From: JBCCQH01 sp039024435
GTDB taxonomy: Bacteria; Bacteroidota; Bacteroidia; J057; JADKCL01
Length of the DNA: 29,106 nucleotides
NCBI GenBank assembly: GCA_039024435.1
Contig: JBCCQH010000104.1
Coordinates: 1-29,106, forward strand
Direction: 5' to 3'
In this document: one piece after another, positions 12,001 through 17,540 of the stretch
Numbering within the stretch: the first letter of the stretch is position 1
Layout: each line of letters begins with the position of its first letter
Notes under the pieces: model-generated
Databases searched by the model: none
What the model saw: only the letters and a program-made list of their open reading frames with translations
Told to the model about the DNA's origin: nothing
Translations under genes and position numbers: made by a program

Positions 12001-15000
12001 CAGTTCCGAGGCCCGGCTGAACGGCAAAACTCCCGTCGCCGCGGTTCAGCAGTACCAGGTCGGGGCCATTGGTCCCCACAAATGCGTCCAAATCGCCGTC
12101 ATTGTCCAAATCACCCAGCGCGACATTCCCCAGCGTACTGCCCATCGAGATCTCCTGGCGCAGCACCATCGTCCCCGGCGCCACCGCCGTCGCAATCCGA
12201 TAGTGCCCCTGATAGTCGCTCCCCAGCGTCACCACCGCCCCCCCAATCGAGGAATCCAGCGCCACTTCCACCTGCTCCCCCGCCATAAACGGCGCGTCCG
12301 GCGTGAAGGTAAATGCGCTGTCCCCCACCGTCACCGTGCCCGCGTGGTAGCCCGTGAAGTTCCCGTACATCAGAATCTTCGTCGAGTCCACCGTAGCCGG
12401 GTTCAGCAGATCGCTGAAGCGGTAGGTAAAGCTGGCATTCGCGGGAACGGTGTGCGCATTGAAAGGCGGGTCCGAGGCCACAAATTCAAAGGGGGGCTGA
12501 TTCTTGTACAAAAAACCCCCGCTGCTCAACGCATCCAGATCGCCATCGCCGTCCAGGTCCACCAGATCGGTCTGTAAATTCCAAGTGGAATCTGCCGCCA
12601 ACCCCTGAAAGGTAAACGTCGCATCGCCATCGTTGAGCCAGATCTGGTCCCGCCGGAAATTTCCAAAGCCATTGCCCAGCCAAGCATCCAGGTCCCCGTC
12701 GCCATCCAAGTCGCCCAGGGCCACGTGGTTGGTGGAGTCACCGTTGAAATTGAAATAGTTGGCAAAGGAACCCGTCCCGTTGTTGCGCCAGACCACGGAG
12801 CTGCCGTTTTGGTTGGCGATTGCGATGTCTTGATCGCCATCCCCGTCCAGATCGCCCAGGGCCAGGCCCCGGGCACTTGTACTCCCAAAGGTTGACCAAG
12901 CCGTGAAGCCGCCCGCACCATCGTTGCGCAGCAGCGCATTGTTGCTGCCATTGGCGGACGCAAACACCGCATCAAGATCGCCATCGCCATCGAGATCGGC
13001 CAACCCCACATCGCCCATGCCACTCGGAAAAACCGCCGGATCCGGAACAAAAGTCGCGTTGCCTTGATTGCGCCAGAGCTGGCCCGCGCTGTTTTCATTG
13101 GCCGTGAGCACGTCCAGGTCCCCGTCCGCATCTACATCGCCCAGGGCAAAATTGAGGGTCTTGGCTGTGCCCAGCATTGCGGCATTGGCGGTCAGCGTAC
13201 CGTTGCCGTCATTGAGCAATACCCGATTGGGGCCATTCACTCCGATAAATGCATCGTTGTCGCCATCGCCATCCAGGTCCGCGATCTCCGCCGCAAAACA
13301 AGGGACGTTTGCGGGCAGGATCACCTGAACTGAATCGAAACCGCCACTGGCATTTTGGAAGAAGGCAATGCGGTCCGAGGAACTGCTGCTCCGCACAAAA
13401 ATGAAATCGGGCAGACTATCGTTGTTCAGGTGACCGACTGCGACCTTGCCCACCACCGGATGGGACACCGCAGCAAGAAACTGCGCCGTAGCCAGCGCCG
13501 CCGCCACCCGAAAGGACCATTGCTCGACCTCCTCCAGCGGGCCACCCACCGTCGCCACGGTCGTGTCGACCAATACCTGCACCCGTTCTCCGGGCGCGAA
13601 GGGCACGTCCGGATCCAAAATCAAAGAATCCCCACTGGTACGGACCGTCCCGCGGCGGTAGCCGTGGACATCGCCGTAGACCACAAAATTGCCATCGTTG
13701 ACCGTCGAATCCACTACGGGATTGTTGAATACGGCGACGACATTGGTGCTGGGAGGGACAACGGCATTCACCGCTGGGGCAAAAGATTCGATCTTCACCT
13801 CATTGAAATACACCATGTCGTTCCCGCTGTTGGCGACAACTGCGTCCAGATCACCGTCGCCATCCAGATCGCCCAGGGCCACCGCCCGAGAATTGGGCGT
13901 CTCATTGCTGGTCCAAGCCAATTCACTCGCAAAACCCCCCAAAGAGCGCCGGACCGTACTTGCCCCACCCGCCTCACTAACGGCAAACAAATCCAGATTA
14001 CCGTCGCCCGTCAAGTCGCCCAGCGCAAGGTCACGCGGGTTTACGTTACTGAAATTCGCTGCCTGATTGAAGCTTATCGAGGTGTTGGAAAAGTAGCGGA
14101 TTACGCCACTACTCGAGGTGACGATATCCACCGTACCGTTGTGGTCGAGATCGCCAGTGGTCAAGTAGGTAGCGGGCCCGCCCGTGAGCGGTCGAGCACT
14201 CCAATTGGTCGGCGTATTTTGCAAAAACTGACCCAAACCCGGGCTCCCACTTATACCGTAAACCATGTCCAGATCATCATCACTGTCCAGGTCGCGCAAC
14301 GCTACATACTGAAACGTAGGAGAAGTCGCAATAGGGTTAGTGGTGGAGAAAGTACCATTTCCATTGTTCAAACAAACCCATACCTCATTGGAATTGGTCC
14401 CCACCACAAGGTCGAGGTCTCCATCGCGATCAATGTCATTCAGATCTAAGCGCCAAGCGGGTATATTCAAATTTTGGATCAACGAATACGTGGCGCCATT
14501 GTTCCGTATGATCCGCGTGCCAATGCCACCAACCAATCCCCCCAGAATGATATCCATATCCCCATCGCGGTCCAGGTCCCCCAGCTTTACCGCGTGAGTA
14601 TTGCTTACATTTCCCACACCCTGGGGCACCAAAGAAAAGTTTCCGTTGCCATCATTTCGCGCGATGAAATCTGTGGAACTGTTATTGGCAAGGTAAGCGT
14701 CCAGATCGCCGTCGCCATCCAGATCCCCCAGAGCCACCGCAAAGGTAGATGTTAGATTCGGAAGCTCCGTAGCCGAGGAAAACTTCCCACTCCCCAGTCC
14801 CCCCTTCGCCCGAAACTGCCACTGTGCCGGCGTGGCCAGCGTCTGCCCACTGCCCCCGCGGATCGTCGTGGTCAAGGTCACCGTCACTTCTTCGCCCGGC
14901 CAGAACGGAACATCCGGATCCAGCACCGCCGTATTTCCGTTTACCGAAATCGTCGAAAACCGGTAACCCCGCAAGTTCCCGTAGACCACAAATGAACTGC

Positions 15001-15238
15001 TGTTCACCGTTCCCGGCTGCAGATTCAGGCTAAAGGTCACCGCAATACTGTCTCCCCATCCGGCTGCGTGGGAGTTCCGCGCCGGATAGCGGCTGTTGAT
15101 GGTGAGTCCCTGCGCCCACCCCGGGGCGGCCCCTGCGGCAAGCAGCAGCGCCCAGCCCCAAACCCGAACCATGGACACAGCATTCCCAAAAAGCAAGTCA
15201 CGTACACACAATAAACGCTTCATATCTCCTTTGATCAT
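1..15238 (-). CDS. Giant exported multi-domain repeat protein (VCBS/FG-GAP, Ig-like, LamG, PKD), 3' end outside window
   Basis: The frame is open from 15238 to the left edge, giving at least 5079 residues. A signal peptide ends near residue 43 (GWALLLAAGAAPGWAQ). Domains in order: about 44-2690, three superunits of Ig-like (SbsA/Big_5-type, with a GY plus PGE(E/K/R)V pattern) and VCBS/FG-GAP blocks (repeated LGDLDGDGDLDA motifs, calcium-binding in this family); about 2690-2780, Ig; about 2784-2970, LamG/concanavalin-like; a PKD piece (FWDMGDGT); about 3065-4953, 24 Ig-like modules; then PKD modules (EFTWRYVCEGN) to the edge. Proteins of this make-up are typically type IX secretion cargo with a C-terminal sorting domain, which would lie outside the window. 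A role in adhesion or recognition is inferred. The start at 15238 has AAAGGA just upstream. In-frame ATGs at 15223 and 15172 are alternatives, and 15172 gives the most compact signal peptide. It lies 26 nt after the lipoprotein gene. Confidence 0.93.
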   Translation of the reverse strand, partial: MIKGDMKRLLCVRDLLFGNAVSMVRVWGWALLLAAGAAPGWAQGLTINSRYPARNSHAAGWGDSIAVTFSLNLQPGTVNSSSFVVYGNLRGYRFSTISVNGNTAVLDPDVPFWPGEEVTVTLTTTIRGGSGQTLATPAQWQFRAKGGLGSGKFSSATELPNLTSTFAVALGDLDGDGDLDAYLANNSSTDFIARNDGNGNFSLVPQGVGNVSNTHAVKLGDLDRDGDMDIILGGLVGGIGTRIIRNNGATYSLIQNLNIPAWRLDLNDIDRDGDLDLVVGTNSNEVWVCLNNGNGTFSTTNPIATSPTFQYVALRDLDSDDDLDMVYGISGSPGLGQFLQNTPTNWSARPLTGGPATYLTTGDLDHNGTVDIVTSSSGVIRYFSNTSISFNQAANFSNVNPRDLALGDLTGDGNLDLFAVSEAGGASTVRRSLGGFASELAWTSNETPNSRAVALGDLDGDGDLDAVVANSGNDMVYFNEVKIESFAPAVNAVVPPSTNVVAVFNNPVVDSTVNDGNFVVYGDVHGYRRGTVRTSGDSLILDPDVPFAPGERVQVLVDTTVATVGGPLEEVEQWSFRVAAALATAQFLAAVSHPVVGKVAVGHLNNDSLPDFIFVRSSSSSDRIAFFQNASGGFDSVQVILPANVPCFAAEIADLDGDGDNDAFIGVNGPNRVLLNDGNGTLTANAAMLGTAKTLNFALGDVDADGDLDVLTANENSAGQLWRNQGNATFVPDPAVFPSGMGDVGLADLDGDGDLDAVFASANGSNNALLRNDGAGGFTAWSTFGSTSARGLALGDLDGDGDQDIAIANQNGSSVVWRNNGTGSFANYFNFNGDSTNHVALGDLDGDGDLDAWLGNGFGNFRRDQIWLNDGDATFTFQGLAADSTWNLQTDLVDLDGDGDLDALSSGGFLYKNQPPFEFVASDPPFNAHTVPANASFTYRFSDLLNPATVDSTKILMYGNFTGYHAGTVTVGDSAFTFTPDAPFMAGEQVEVALDSSIGGAVVTLGSDYQGHYRIATAVAPGTMVLRQEISMGSTLGNVALGDLDNDGDLDAFVGTNGPDLVLLNRGDGSFAVQPGLGTVYTHAVCLGDLDRDGDLDALSISGNSNHQVWENDGNGNFSPGGMLNTSGAFYGADLGDLNGDGYLDVYVARVNGDIIWYNDQMGNFINPSSASNGSVYSVELLDFDRDGDLDVYLGRASSNLTRENTGNGNFSSLPLSSIGATYRSEKGDLNGDGMLDVFTGNSNSVSRVWLGDGMGGFSAQSIAGSSSFTWDVDLGDVDGDGDLDALTGNRNNQANVLWRNAGNASFVNSGEDLGTGSTFSVALGDLDGDGDLDAFVFNIGSSSRVYLNQIAIDSVSPAASTLDAPATSNITVHFRDTVLSASNGHVIVHGDRSGYRSGSVNFNQTTLTFTPDAPFAPGEEVSVLLDSGIVTTAGTLNQPRQWSFRVAAAAAAAQFIDENDLPQAGNLAVGDLNGDGRPDVVNVRFGANLPLWISFNNGDGTYADTTLNELANVACQFVELGDLDGDGHLDAFVTTDNNDVVLLNNGSGILNFVGVVPLSLKTRGHDLADVDGDGDLDVMVAVDDGINESILWRNDGTGNFSDSLRRFPANARDVELDDLDGDGDPDAFFAVDGGPDEVWLNNGAGEFTLTPQSFLSGAKMDVELGDLDGDGDVDAVVIENNQVLGLVNDGSANFTAVTISGPADLRCVELGDLDGDGDLDLMIGRGGNLRDTVLINNSTPGNFAFVAGSSLGALATTEDLALADMDGDGDLDGVINRAVIYFNQSVLQLVASDPPFNSHCAPRDSVFAFTFNNVLDPSSIDSSKVTLHGNLSGYHAGTITVFDSTIYYDPDVPFFPGEKVEVILDSAIRGPLLSLGKSVHGHFRVRAGVGPAVFELNPQSFGSDDTRNISLGDFDEDGYLDLFIAKRVGGFGAIGKSPNEVWLNNGDGTFRQHGPSLDNERSRMAGIGDFDRDGHLDAYVINSTDPNRIYYGDGLGGFGQPVQSTTGPFGSFFYGVALGDLDGDGDLDAVECGSINVSRILINNGARNFVPQSPSFSGISRTGHAELKDLDGDQDLDIFFVPRQSGSQNCIWYNDGNANFTSAGNINSLGQSDEIALGDLNQDGLYDAVIAFDNSLYLWMQDSTGGFPYNGQQVDSRATAGIDLADLDGDGDLDLLAAAPDPGDTSRVWINDGNGNFTLGNTAWGPDESFGVTAGDLDNDGDLDIAWGNHFRTSRVFFNRVPALALDSVFPHPNARNTSPLTEIRAHYDEAVYPPSVAPKTLAAYGSYSGYRAGTFSTDTSRAQLQPTPAFLPGERVHVLADTALGAVNIGSLRDFQWEFTVAVPSGFARFVEDLDFADTTQTDARAIALADLNGDTLLDAVVGIGTKNVPSAILINTGGQLTASLQPQLRSDSTAALALGDLDGDGAPDLFEANHTGPHRIYRNGPNHIFVPVDSLPGSPVRALQLADLDADADLDALLLLENGPHQIWRNDGTGRFTPAPGGFGSADAYDLAFADFDRDGDLDLYLGVDGNGDEIWENDGRGNFTLSAQVLGFYDSRAVAVADLNGDHYPDVLVAHALPPYFVPYFNDQSGNLRDSLGFGSHPASDIRLGDLDADGDPDLWALGANGQPSRIYRNGGVGDFTPTAQELMNPQGGALALGDLDQDGDLDAFAANSANGSGATRDQIWINCDVPPVDLGPDTVLCAGESIVLESGAGPFTRVWQNGLSSNQTFTASATGTYFVQVTNQDGCSAYDTVRVWVQPLPPVAVQDLDSLGYCPGDTVALAADRDAYALRLDGVNDFISADTYPGITGQSARTLEAWVRITDNLQNGAVIATWGAAQVGAQMEFRLNDDAQAGALGALMLDAGGGWKIGTTPVNDSAWHHVALVLDSGATVNVADALLYLDGVEEHYTAVNPVPVNTVAGPDLRIGQAAVGGNLEGEIGELRLWRTARSPAQITADQFVVFGPNVPDLALLWRFTEGLGSGTLADSSGSGHAGTLRFIDLQNNWRPALPGRDLFWDMGDGTAFSGISAAHVYGSNLSYNGRHQVTSTRWGCEASQAFAVNFDQAPNVFISSASGPFCENEPPILLTGRSGLAPGTFTGIGLSNVQDSTAWFTPAAAGVGTTPIVYTVNSPAGCTYSRSEIYVVNARPGVSMAPIPLLYNDTDPPQSLSGTPAGGSFSGPGVTGNSFAPATAMVGLHPIVYTYADPNGCVGRDTVLVEVIGPNSATIQGILGLFCANDTGTYALSGVPFDPQGRFFGDGVDSSGNYVPANGTGLFDTIHYVYRDLNASNVQDTVTRTIGVRSAPTADLLPVSDPFCRNVNLVLLEDSLEVAPGGGTTVFSGSGIVNPSGQFSPLLADTGRHVITATYTALNGCTAVDSMALVVTAPAPGQVFLPQTSFCFSDSAVALGGTPSSGTFSGLGVVGTDFQPDFAGPGLHILTYNYTDANGCAGTVQQAVQVFPNPPVSFSGLALQYCEDAPATSLFGTPQGGTFSGPGVNPLGNGFVFAAGDAGPGLHSVAYEFTDQNGCLGSSSQSVLVDTLPVVSFAGLDSTYCFGGASTELTGTPPGGLFTGSGIYSGNRFRADFAGPGPHPIAYTFTDGNSCSDLSQAMTEVFALPPVGLSSPAITLFQDSDPDALNYLVGTPPGGIFSGPGLTQNADTADFSPMVAQGGNHFLTYSVADSGTGCSDTARVRVTVIPAGTEAISGLDRDYCVSAGGSSLLAVFPPSNVPGFFRGPGVDSTGVFRPDLAGVGLHLIRFIRPSIPDTLRRLTRVHPDPQVTFAPTDRDYCPGEPVTNLFGQAAPLGGTFSGNGVQGTGFDPDFAGVGPDTIVYTYGVTYGSVTCRAEARAVFTVHALPEDSLLTAGPYCPNDPPVRLAGFNGYPTVDFGVAGQPDSLFRPMVLGPGDWGVEYTFQDSNGCTGADARVVTVSPEAQASILNLAPRYCQNADPVVLVGSEAVGYFYGPGVDSVTRTFSPGTLPVDTHTVAYVFTDANACTDTLFQTLIVDSLPTVTLSSPVDSLCQDAAALTLTGAPVLGLFSGEGIVNAAGGIFVPDSAAVGTHPITYTFTDSRGCPGRDTVEIFVKRVPTLSLSGLADTLCRGDSVLTLGALPPGGMFLGAGIVDSVNGIFNPDSADLGLNAVGYAVDSAGCSAEIAITTVVNPLPVATFFGLALEYCADAAADSLFGVRSGTFSGAGVTDGPVLNGVFNPVAADTGDHQVVHSVTELGCTAVASVAVRVHPLPVVSFTGLAAQYCQDGNNEAYTLTGSPADTARGVFSGMGVLGNLVFDPDTVPGNANYAISYTYTDSNQCANVATQMVRVDSMPVVTFSLPQDTLCASDSAVVLNGSPAVGGTGVFTGATNLTNTLFEPAVVGPGNYVLGYAFTDSNGCSDQDADSVFIPSVPAVNLSLPQYVFCEDDAAVAVTVGPAPGTLTGNGIANGDYFPNLAGPGTDTVRYVHPYGPGCEVVAVRTVTVNARPQPAIIALPAAICWNGGRVALNGVPSGGTFSGPGVDSFNNEFDPQVADSAGQGGNFVVTYTFTDANGCTAFTQETIRVDPLPGLSVAGNYSNFAYCSNEARDSLLGSPAGGSFFGAGITANGVFDPAQVPGAGPDTTVTATIAYTYTDSLGCTDTLPVPVTVNALPNLMLNGLAAEYCLNADPDTLFGGPAGGDFIGMGMTMGDSVFKPDSVGQWTIGYAYTDPNTGCRDTVTEATEVYPLPQAFFSGLDSTYCINGDSAVLSGSPGDSTWFTGNGIGGNGATYFPEIAGTGGDTVVYFVQDANDCVDSLAQVTVVHDTVPVNITVPPGPRVCFNEGATQLAAVPPGGTWSGVGIVDSTGVLFPGQLDTLSYRGMYQFTSANGCTSIDTADYVGIAPPSLTLNNLAGQYCENNAPDTLVISPAWDALLVNGTALPNAVFVPDSGLRGPVSVEIFYQDPATGCRDTLRDSTRVYPAPSVDFGYAGTCVGDTTFFTDSTALDAIGSLPPDGLAFWTWNFGTGNSVANQDPSFLFASADTHTVALTVVTAQGCRDSAQQVVDIGANPVAEFTWRYVCEGNRTEFLNASTADPNDTIVTY
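380..6045 (-). repeat. Array of 24 tandem Ig-like modules of about 79 residues
   Basis: In the giant protein the pattern YC...(L)xGxPxGGxFSGPGV...FxPxxAGxGxH...YTxTDxNGC...VxVxPLP recurs 24 times. The first-cysteine (or equivalent) positions lie near 5990, 5750, 5519, 5275, 5027, 4802, 4566, 4335, 4088, 3859, 3620, 3390, 3158, 2924, 2693, 2459, 2213, 1976, 1752, 1502, 1257, 1028, 795 and 559, a mean period of about 236 bases. Twenty modules carry both cysteines, as expected for an Ig-like fold with an internal disulfide in an oxidising compartment. Modules 2 and 8 lack the first cysteine and modules 3 and 9 lack the second. The modules are well diverged in sequence. Confidence 0.85.
6330..6890 (-). 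other. LamG/concanavalin-like domain, apparently inserted in a PKD/Ig domain
   Basis: Part of the giant protein, about residues 2784-2970. The segment begins at ALRLDGVNDFIS, contains LEAWVRITD, a WHHVALVLD strand, YLDG and LRIGQ, and ends at GEIGELRLWRTARS. This order is that of LamG-type laminin G/concanavalin lectin-like domains. It is flanked by what look like the two halves of one Ig/PKD domain: GYCPGDTVALAADR before it and LFWDMGDGTAFSG after it. Glycan or protein binding is usual for the fold; the ligand cannot be read from sequence. Confidence 0.75.
7170..15076 (-). repeat. Three tandem superunits of about 871 codons (Ig-alpha, VCBS, Ig-beta, VCBS)
   Basis: Within the giant gene a bimodular unit occurs three times. 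The alpha Ig domains carry an N-x-H anchor (NSH, NAH, NSH) whose His codons start at 15068, 12452 and 9839, giving periods of 2616 and 2613 bases. The second and third alpha domains share VASDPPFN and a GYHAGT turn. The beta Ig domains carry GYR(R/S/A)G with Tyr codons at 13658, 11051 and 8363, and end in QW(S/E)F(R/T)VA. Each Ig domain is followed by a VCBS/FG-GAP block of roughly 1 kb with about six repeats. The third unit ends near 7170, where the sequence changes to an Ig domain (GPDTVLCAGESIVLESG). At DNA level the blocks share many near-identical copies of a GTCCAGGTCGCCGTCGCC-like string. Confidence 0.85.
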
Positions 15239-15241
15239 TTT

Positions 15242-15247
15242 TCCTTT
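15242..15247 (-). promoter_or_regulatory. Candidate ribosome binding site of the giant gene
   Basis: On the minus strand AAAGGA lies three bases before the ATG at 15238, inside the 26-nt gap after the lipoprotein stop. A second purine-rich AAAGGAG lies between the ATG at 15238 and the in-frame ATG at 15223. Spacing is short in both cases and many Bacteroidota genes lack a strong Shine-Dalgarno site, so this only weakly favours 15238 over 15223 or 15172. Confidence 0.35.
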
Positions 15248-15264
15248 GCGATAATCTGGTTCAA

Positions 15265-16488
15265 TCATTCATCTGCCGCGGCCACTTCCCGCCGCAGCCG
15301 CAGGTACATCGTCTTGCGCAATCCGGCCGCTTCTGTCGCGCCGCTGATCAGCAGCGTCCCCGGCGTGGGCGCCAAAATCCGCCCCCCGGTTTCGTTGCCA
15401 TTGTAGCCGTAGCCCCGCCCGGAAATCACCTCTCCGGTCGCCGTCAGCTCCACCACGTACAGTCCGCTCTCCCCGTTCCCGGACAGGGTGTCGCACAACA
15501 GCGAAAACCCGCCCTCGGGGTGCCCAACCGCATCCCGCGCCCGTATCCCCGGCGCCCCGGTCTGCGTCCAGCGCAGATTCAAATCCAGCCCCACCTCCAC
15601 CAGGAAGTAGCGCACCGCGGAATCCGGCACCGGCACCGGTGGCCACCCCAAGTCCGGCGGCAAATCCGGATACACATTCCCCACCCAGAGGTAGCCATCC
15701 GGCAACCGCAGCAACCGCGCCGCAATCGCTTGCCCCTCCGCCGGCACCGCCGGTCCCCCCAGCGGTGTCCCGTCCGGACTCAGCTTTTGCAGCCGCAACC
15801 CAAACGCCGCCGGAGCCGACAAAAACGTCGATCCGAACACCCAGTATTCCCCCGCTTCGACCGCGAGATCAGTGCCGTACTGATTTTCCTGGTCCGTCCC
15901 CTGCACCGTGACCTGCACCAGGTTCCCTTCCGCATCCGTCTGCAACAGCAGAAAATCACTCACTTCTCCGGTGCGCCGCGAACCGGTCACCGCCAGCCCT
16001 TCCCCATCGACCGCCCCCGTCACCGCCCGGCCCAGGTCCCGACCCGACAAGCCCACGTACAAACGTGACCAGATCAGCCTCCCCGCATAGTCCGTGTGGA
16101 ACAAAAACGGGTAGGTCTCCACCGTCCCCGCATTGTCCAGGGCGCGAAGGGCTGTCCCGCAGACGTACAGCCCCGCCGCACCACCTTCGTAGAGGTCCTC
16201 GGCCACGTAGCGAAAATTTTCGTCCGGCACCGGCAATTCCTGCGTCCAGCGCCCCGTCCCGTTCAGCTCCGTCCCCACCAAAGTCGGGCGCGTCGCCCCT
16301 CGGGGATCGGCATTGTTCAGGATCACCAGTTCCGAACCCGCACGCGGCAACAGCATGTCCACCGGCTCCAATCCCTCGGTCAGACCGAACAATTGGTACA
16401 CCTCGATTTCCGGACGGTTGTCGAGTTCGGGCGGGGGCTTACAGGCCCCCAGACCGCAGCAAGCCAGCAAGAGATACCAGAGTTTCAT
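15265..16488 (-). CDS. Lipoprotein with beta-propeller-like repeats
   Basis: This 407-residue protein has a lipobox (CCGLGAC) that places the lipidated cysteine at residue 16, so it should be anchored in the outer membrane. No acidic surface-export signal of the known Bacteroidota types follows the cysteine directly (CKPPPELDN). The rest consists of repeated strands of the form (F/L)xxTDxxGxLxWxxxY (for example FHTDYAGRLIWSR, LLQTDAEGNLVQV, LQKLSPDGTPLGG, VELTATGEVISG). Such repeats usually build a beta-propeller, but I cannot assign a named family. The start overlaps the stop of the barrel gene (ATGA, 16485-16488), and the giant gene follows after 26 nt. This suggests the lipoprotein acts with those two at the cell surface, for example in anchoring, folding or ligand contact. 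Function is unknown. Confidence 0.85.
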   Translation of the reverse strand: MKLWYLLLACCGLGACKPPPELDNRPEIEVYQLFGLTEGLEPVDMLLPRAGSELVILNNADPRGATRPTLVGTELNGTGRWTQELPVPDENFRYVAEDLYEGGAAGLYVCGTALRALDNAGTVETYPFLFHTDYAGRLIWSRLYVGLSGRDLGRAVTGAVDGEGLAVTGSRRTGEVSDFLLLQTDAEGNLVQVTVQGTDQENQYGTDLAVEAGEYWVFGSTFLSAPAAFGLRLQKLSPDGTPLGGPAVPAEGQAIAARLLRLPDGYLWVGNVYPDLPPDLGWPPVPVPDSAVRYFLVEVGLDLNLRWTQTGAPGIRARDAVGHPEGGFSLLCDTLSGNGESGLYVVELTATGEVISGRGYGYNGNETGGRILAPTPGTLLISGATEAAGLRKTMYLRLRREVAAADE

Positions 16489-17540
16489 GTGCGTTTCCGT
16501 AAGCGAATTTTCCAGAACCGGTGCAGAAAGCCGAGGCTCACCTCGTAGTTGTGCAGCCGAAAATCATCGTCTACCTGGTAGTAGAAATATTGGCTTTGGG
16601 GCAGCCCAAAGCGAGCGTCCGGACGCACGATCGCGTCGAGGCCGCGCCGGTAGCGCACTTCCAGGACCAGCCGGTCAAACCCCCGGCGCAGCATCAGTCC
16701 CAACCCCGCCAGGGCATTCCATTCCTGGGTGCGGCGCTGGCCCCGGACATTCAGGTCCGGCCCTTCAAATTCCGTGGTGGCCCGTTCCGCCCGCACCGTA
16801 GTCAGCAAGTCGGTCTTGGTGGCATCGATCAGGTAGCCACCCGAGCCCCCCAAGCGCAGGAAGGGCACGACCCGCCCCCGTCCGAATTCGTACTTGAGCG
16901 ACAGCGGCACTTCCAGGTAGCGCAACTGTTCCCGGTAGCTGACCCGCGTGGCCGGCAGGGGATCTTCGGCAAATGCGAACTGCTTGCCGCTGACCTGCAA
17001 CTCCGCACTCAGGTAGAGTCCGCGCACCAAGCGAAAGTCCAGGGTGAGCGCCGCATTCCAACCGGGCAAGCGTGTGTATTGCCCGGTCGGCTGGGCCTGG
17101 TCTCCCACCGAATAGTGCCGCAGCACCTCCACCTCACTCAGGTTGCTGCCCCCCCGCACACCCAGGCTGATCCAGGGCGCCACCCGGTACCGCTCCGCGA
17201 GCAGTACCAGTTCCGCCGGCTCCCGGATCGGATTGGCCACGTAGCGGGGATTGGCCCGGAAGACCTCCTCCATCGCCGATCCCGCCCGCTGGTGGTGGTC
17301 CAGAAATGCGTAGGTTTTGGCGAGGAGCAACCAGGCTTCGGCACGTTTTTCCCGGGACAAATCCCCGGTGCGCAGACAGCGCGGCAATTGGCGCAGCACC
17401 GTGCGCAGATTGCCCCGGTCAAACTGGGTCTGCATCCGGCGAATGCAATCGGCTTCGCCCGCCTGCGCGTACCCCCGCCCGGCGAGCAGGGAGCCCGCCA
17501 GCAGGAGCACAATTCGGAGCACCGTGGAGAGAGATTTCAT
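16485..17540 (-). CDS. TPR-like plus outer-membrane beta-barrel protein
   Basis: The start is taken at 17540, not an upstream in-frame ATG at 17588, because 17540 begins a clean signal peptide (MKSLSTVLRIVLLLAGSLLA, cleaved near GYAQA) and overlaps the STAND stop as ATGA. The mature protein is about 330 residues. Roughly residues 25-115 are helical and TPR-like (LRTVLRQLPRCL, AEAWLLLAKTYAFLDHH, AMEEVFRANPRY), with two cysteines that could pair. The remainder alternates amphipathic strands and turns (WISLGVRGGSNLS, WNAALTLDFRLVRGLYLSA, YLEVPLSLKYEF, VPFLRLGGSGGYL, LVLEVRYRRGL) and ends in a strand, YEVSLGFLHRF. This is typical of PorT/OmpA-like barrels of Bacteroidota. It probably sits in the outer membrane with the TPR part in the periplasm. 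A role with the neighbouring lipoprotein and giant surface protein is inferred. Confidence 0.85.
   Translation of the reverse strand: MKSLSTVLRIVLLLAGSLLAGRGYAQAGEADCIRRMQTQFDRGNLRTVLRQLPRCLRTGDLSREKRAEAWLLLAKTYAFLDHHQRAGSAMEEVFRANPRYVANPIREPAELVLLAERYRVAPWISLGVRGGSNLSEVEVLRHYSVGDQAQPTGQYTRLPGWNAALTLDFRLVRGLYLSAELQVSGKQFAFAEDPLPATRVSYREQLRYLEVPLSLKYEFGRGRVVPFLRLGGSGGYLIDATKTDLLTTVRAERATTEFEGPDLNVRGQRRTQEWNALAGLGLMLRRGFDRLVLEVRYRRGLDAIVRPDARFGLPQSQYFYYQVDDDFRLHNYEVSLGFLHRFWKIRLRKRT

Noticed and set aside
7170..14820. Regularly spaced short repeats that could suggest a CRISPR array
   Set aside because: The repeats encode the in-frame DLDGDGDLD motif of VCBS/FG-GAP modules, vary in sequence, and the intervening segments are conserved protein-coding sequence instead of unrelated spacers.
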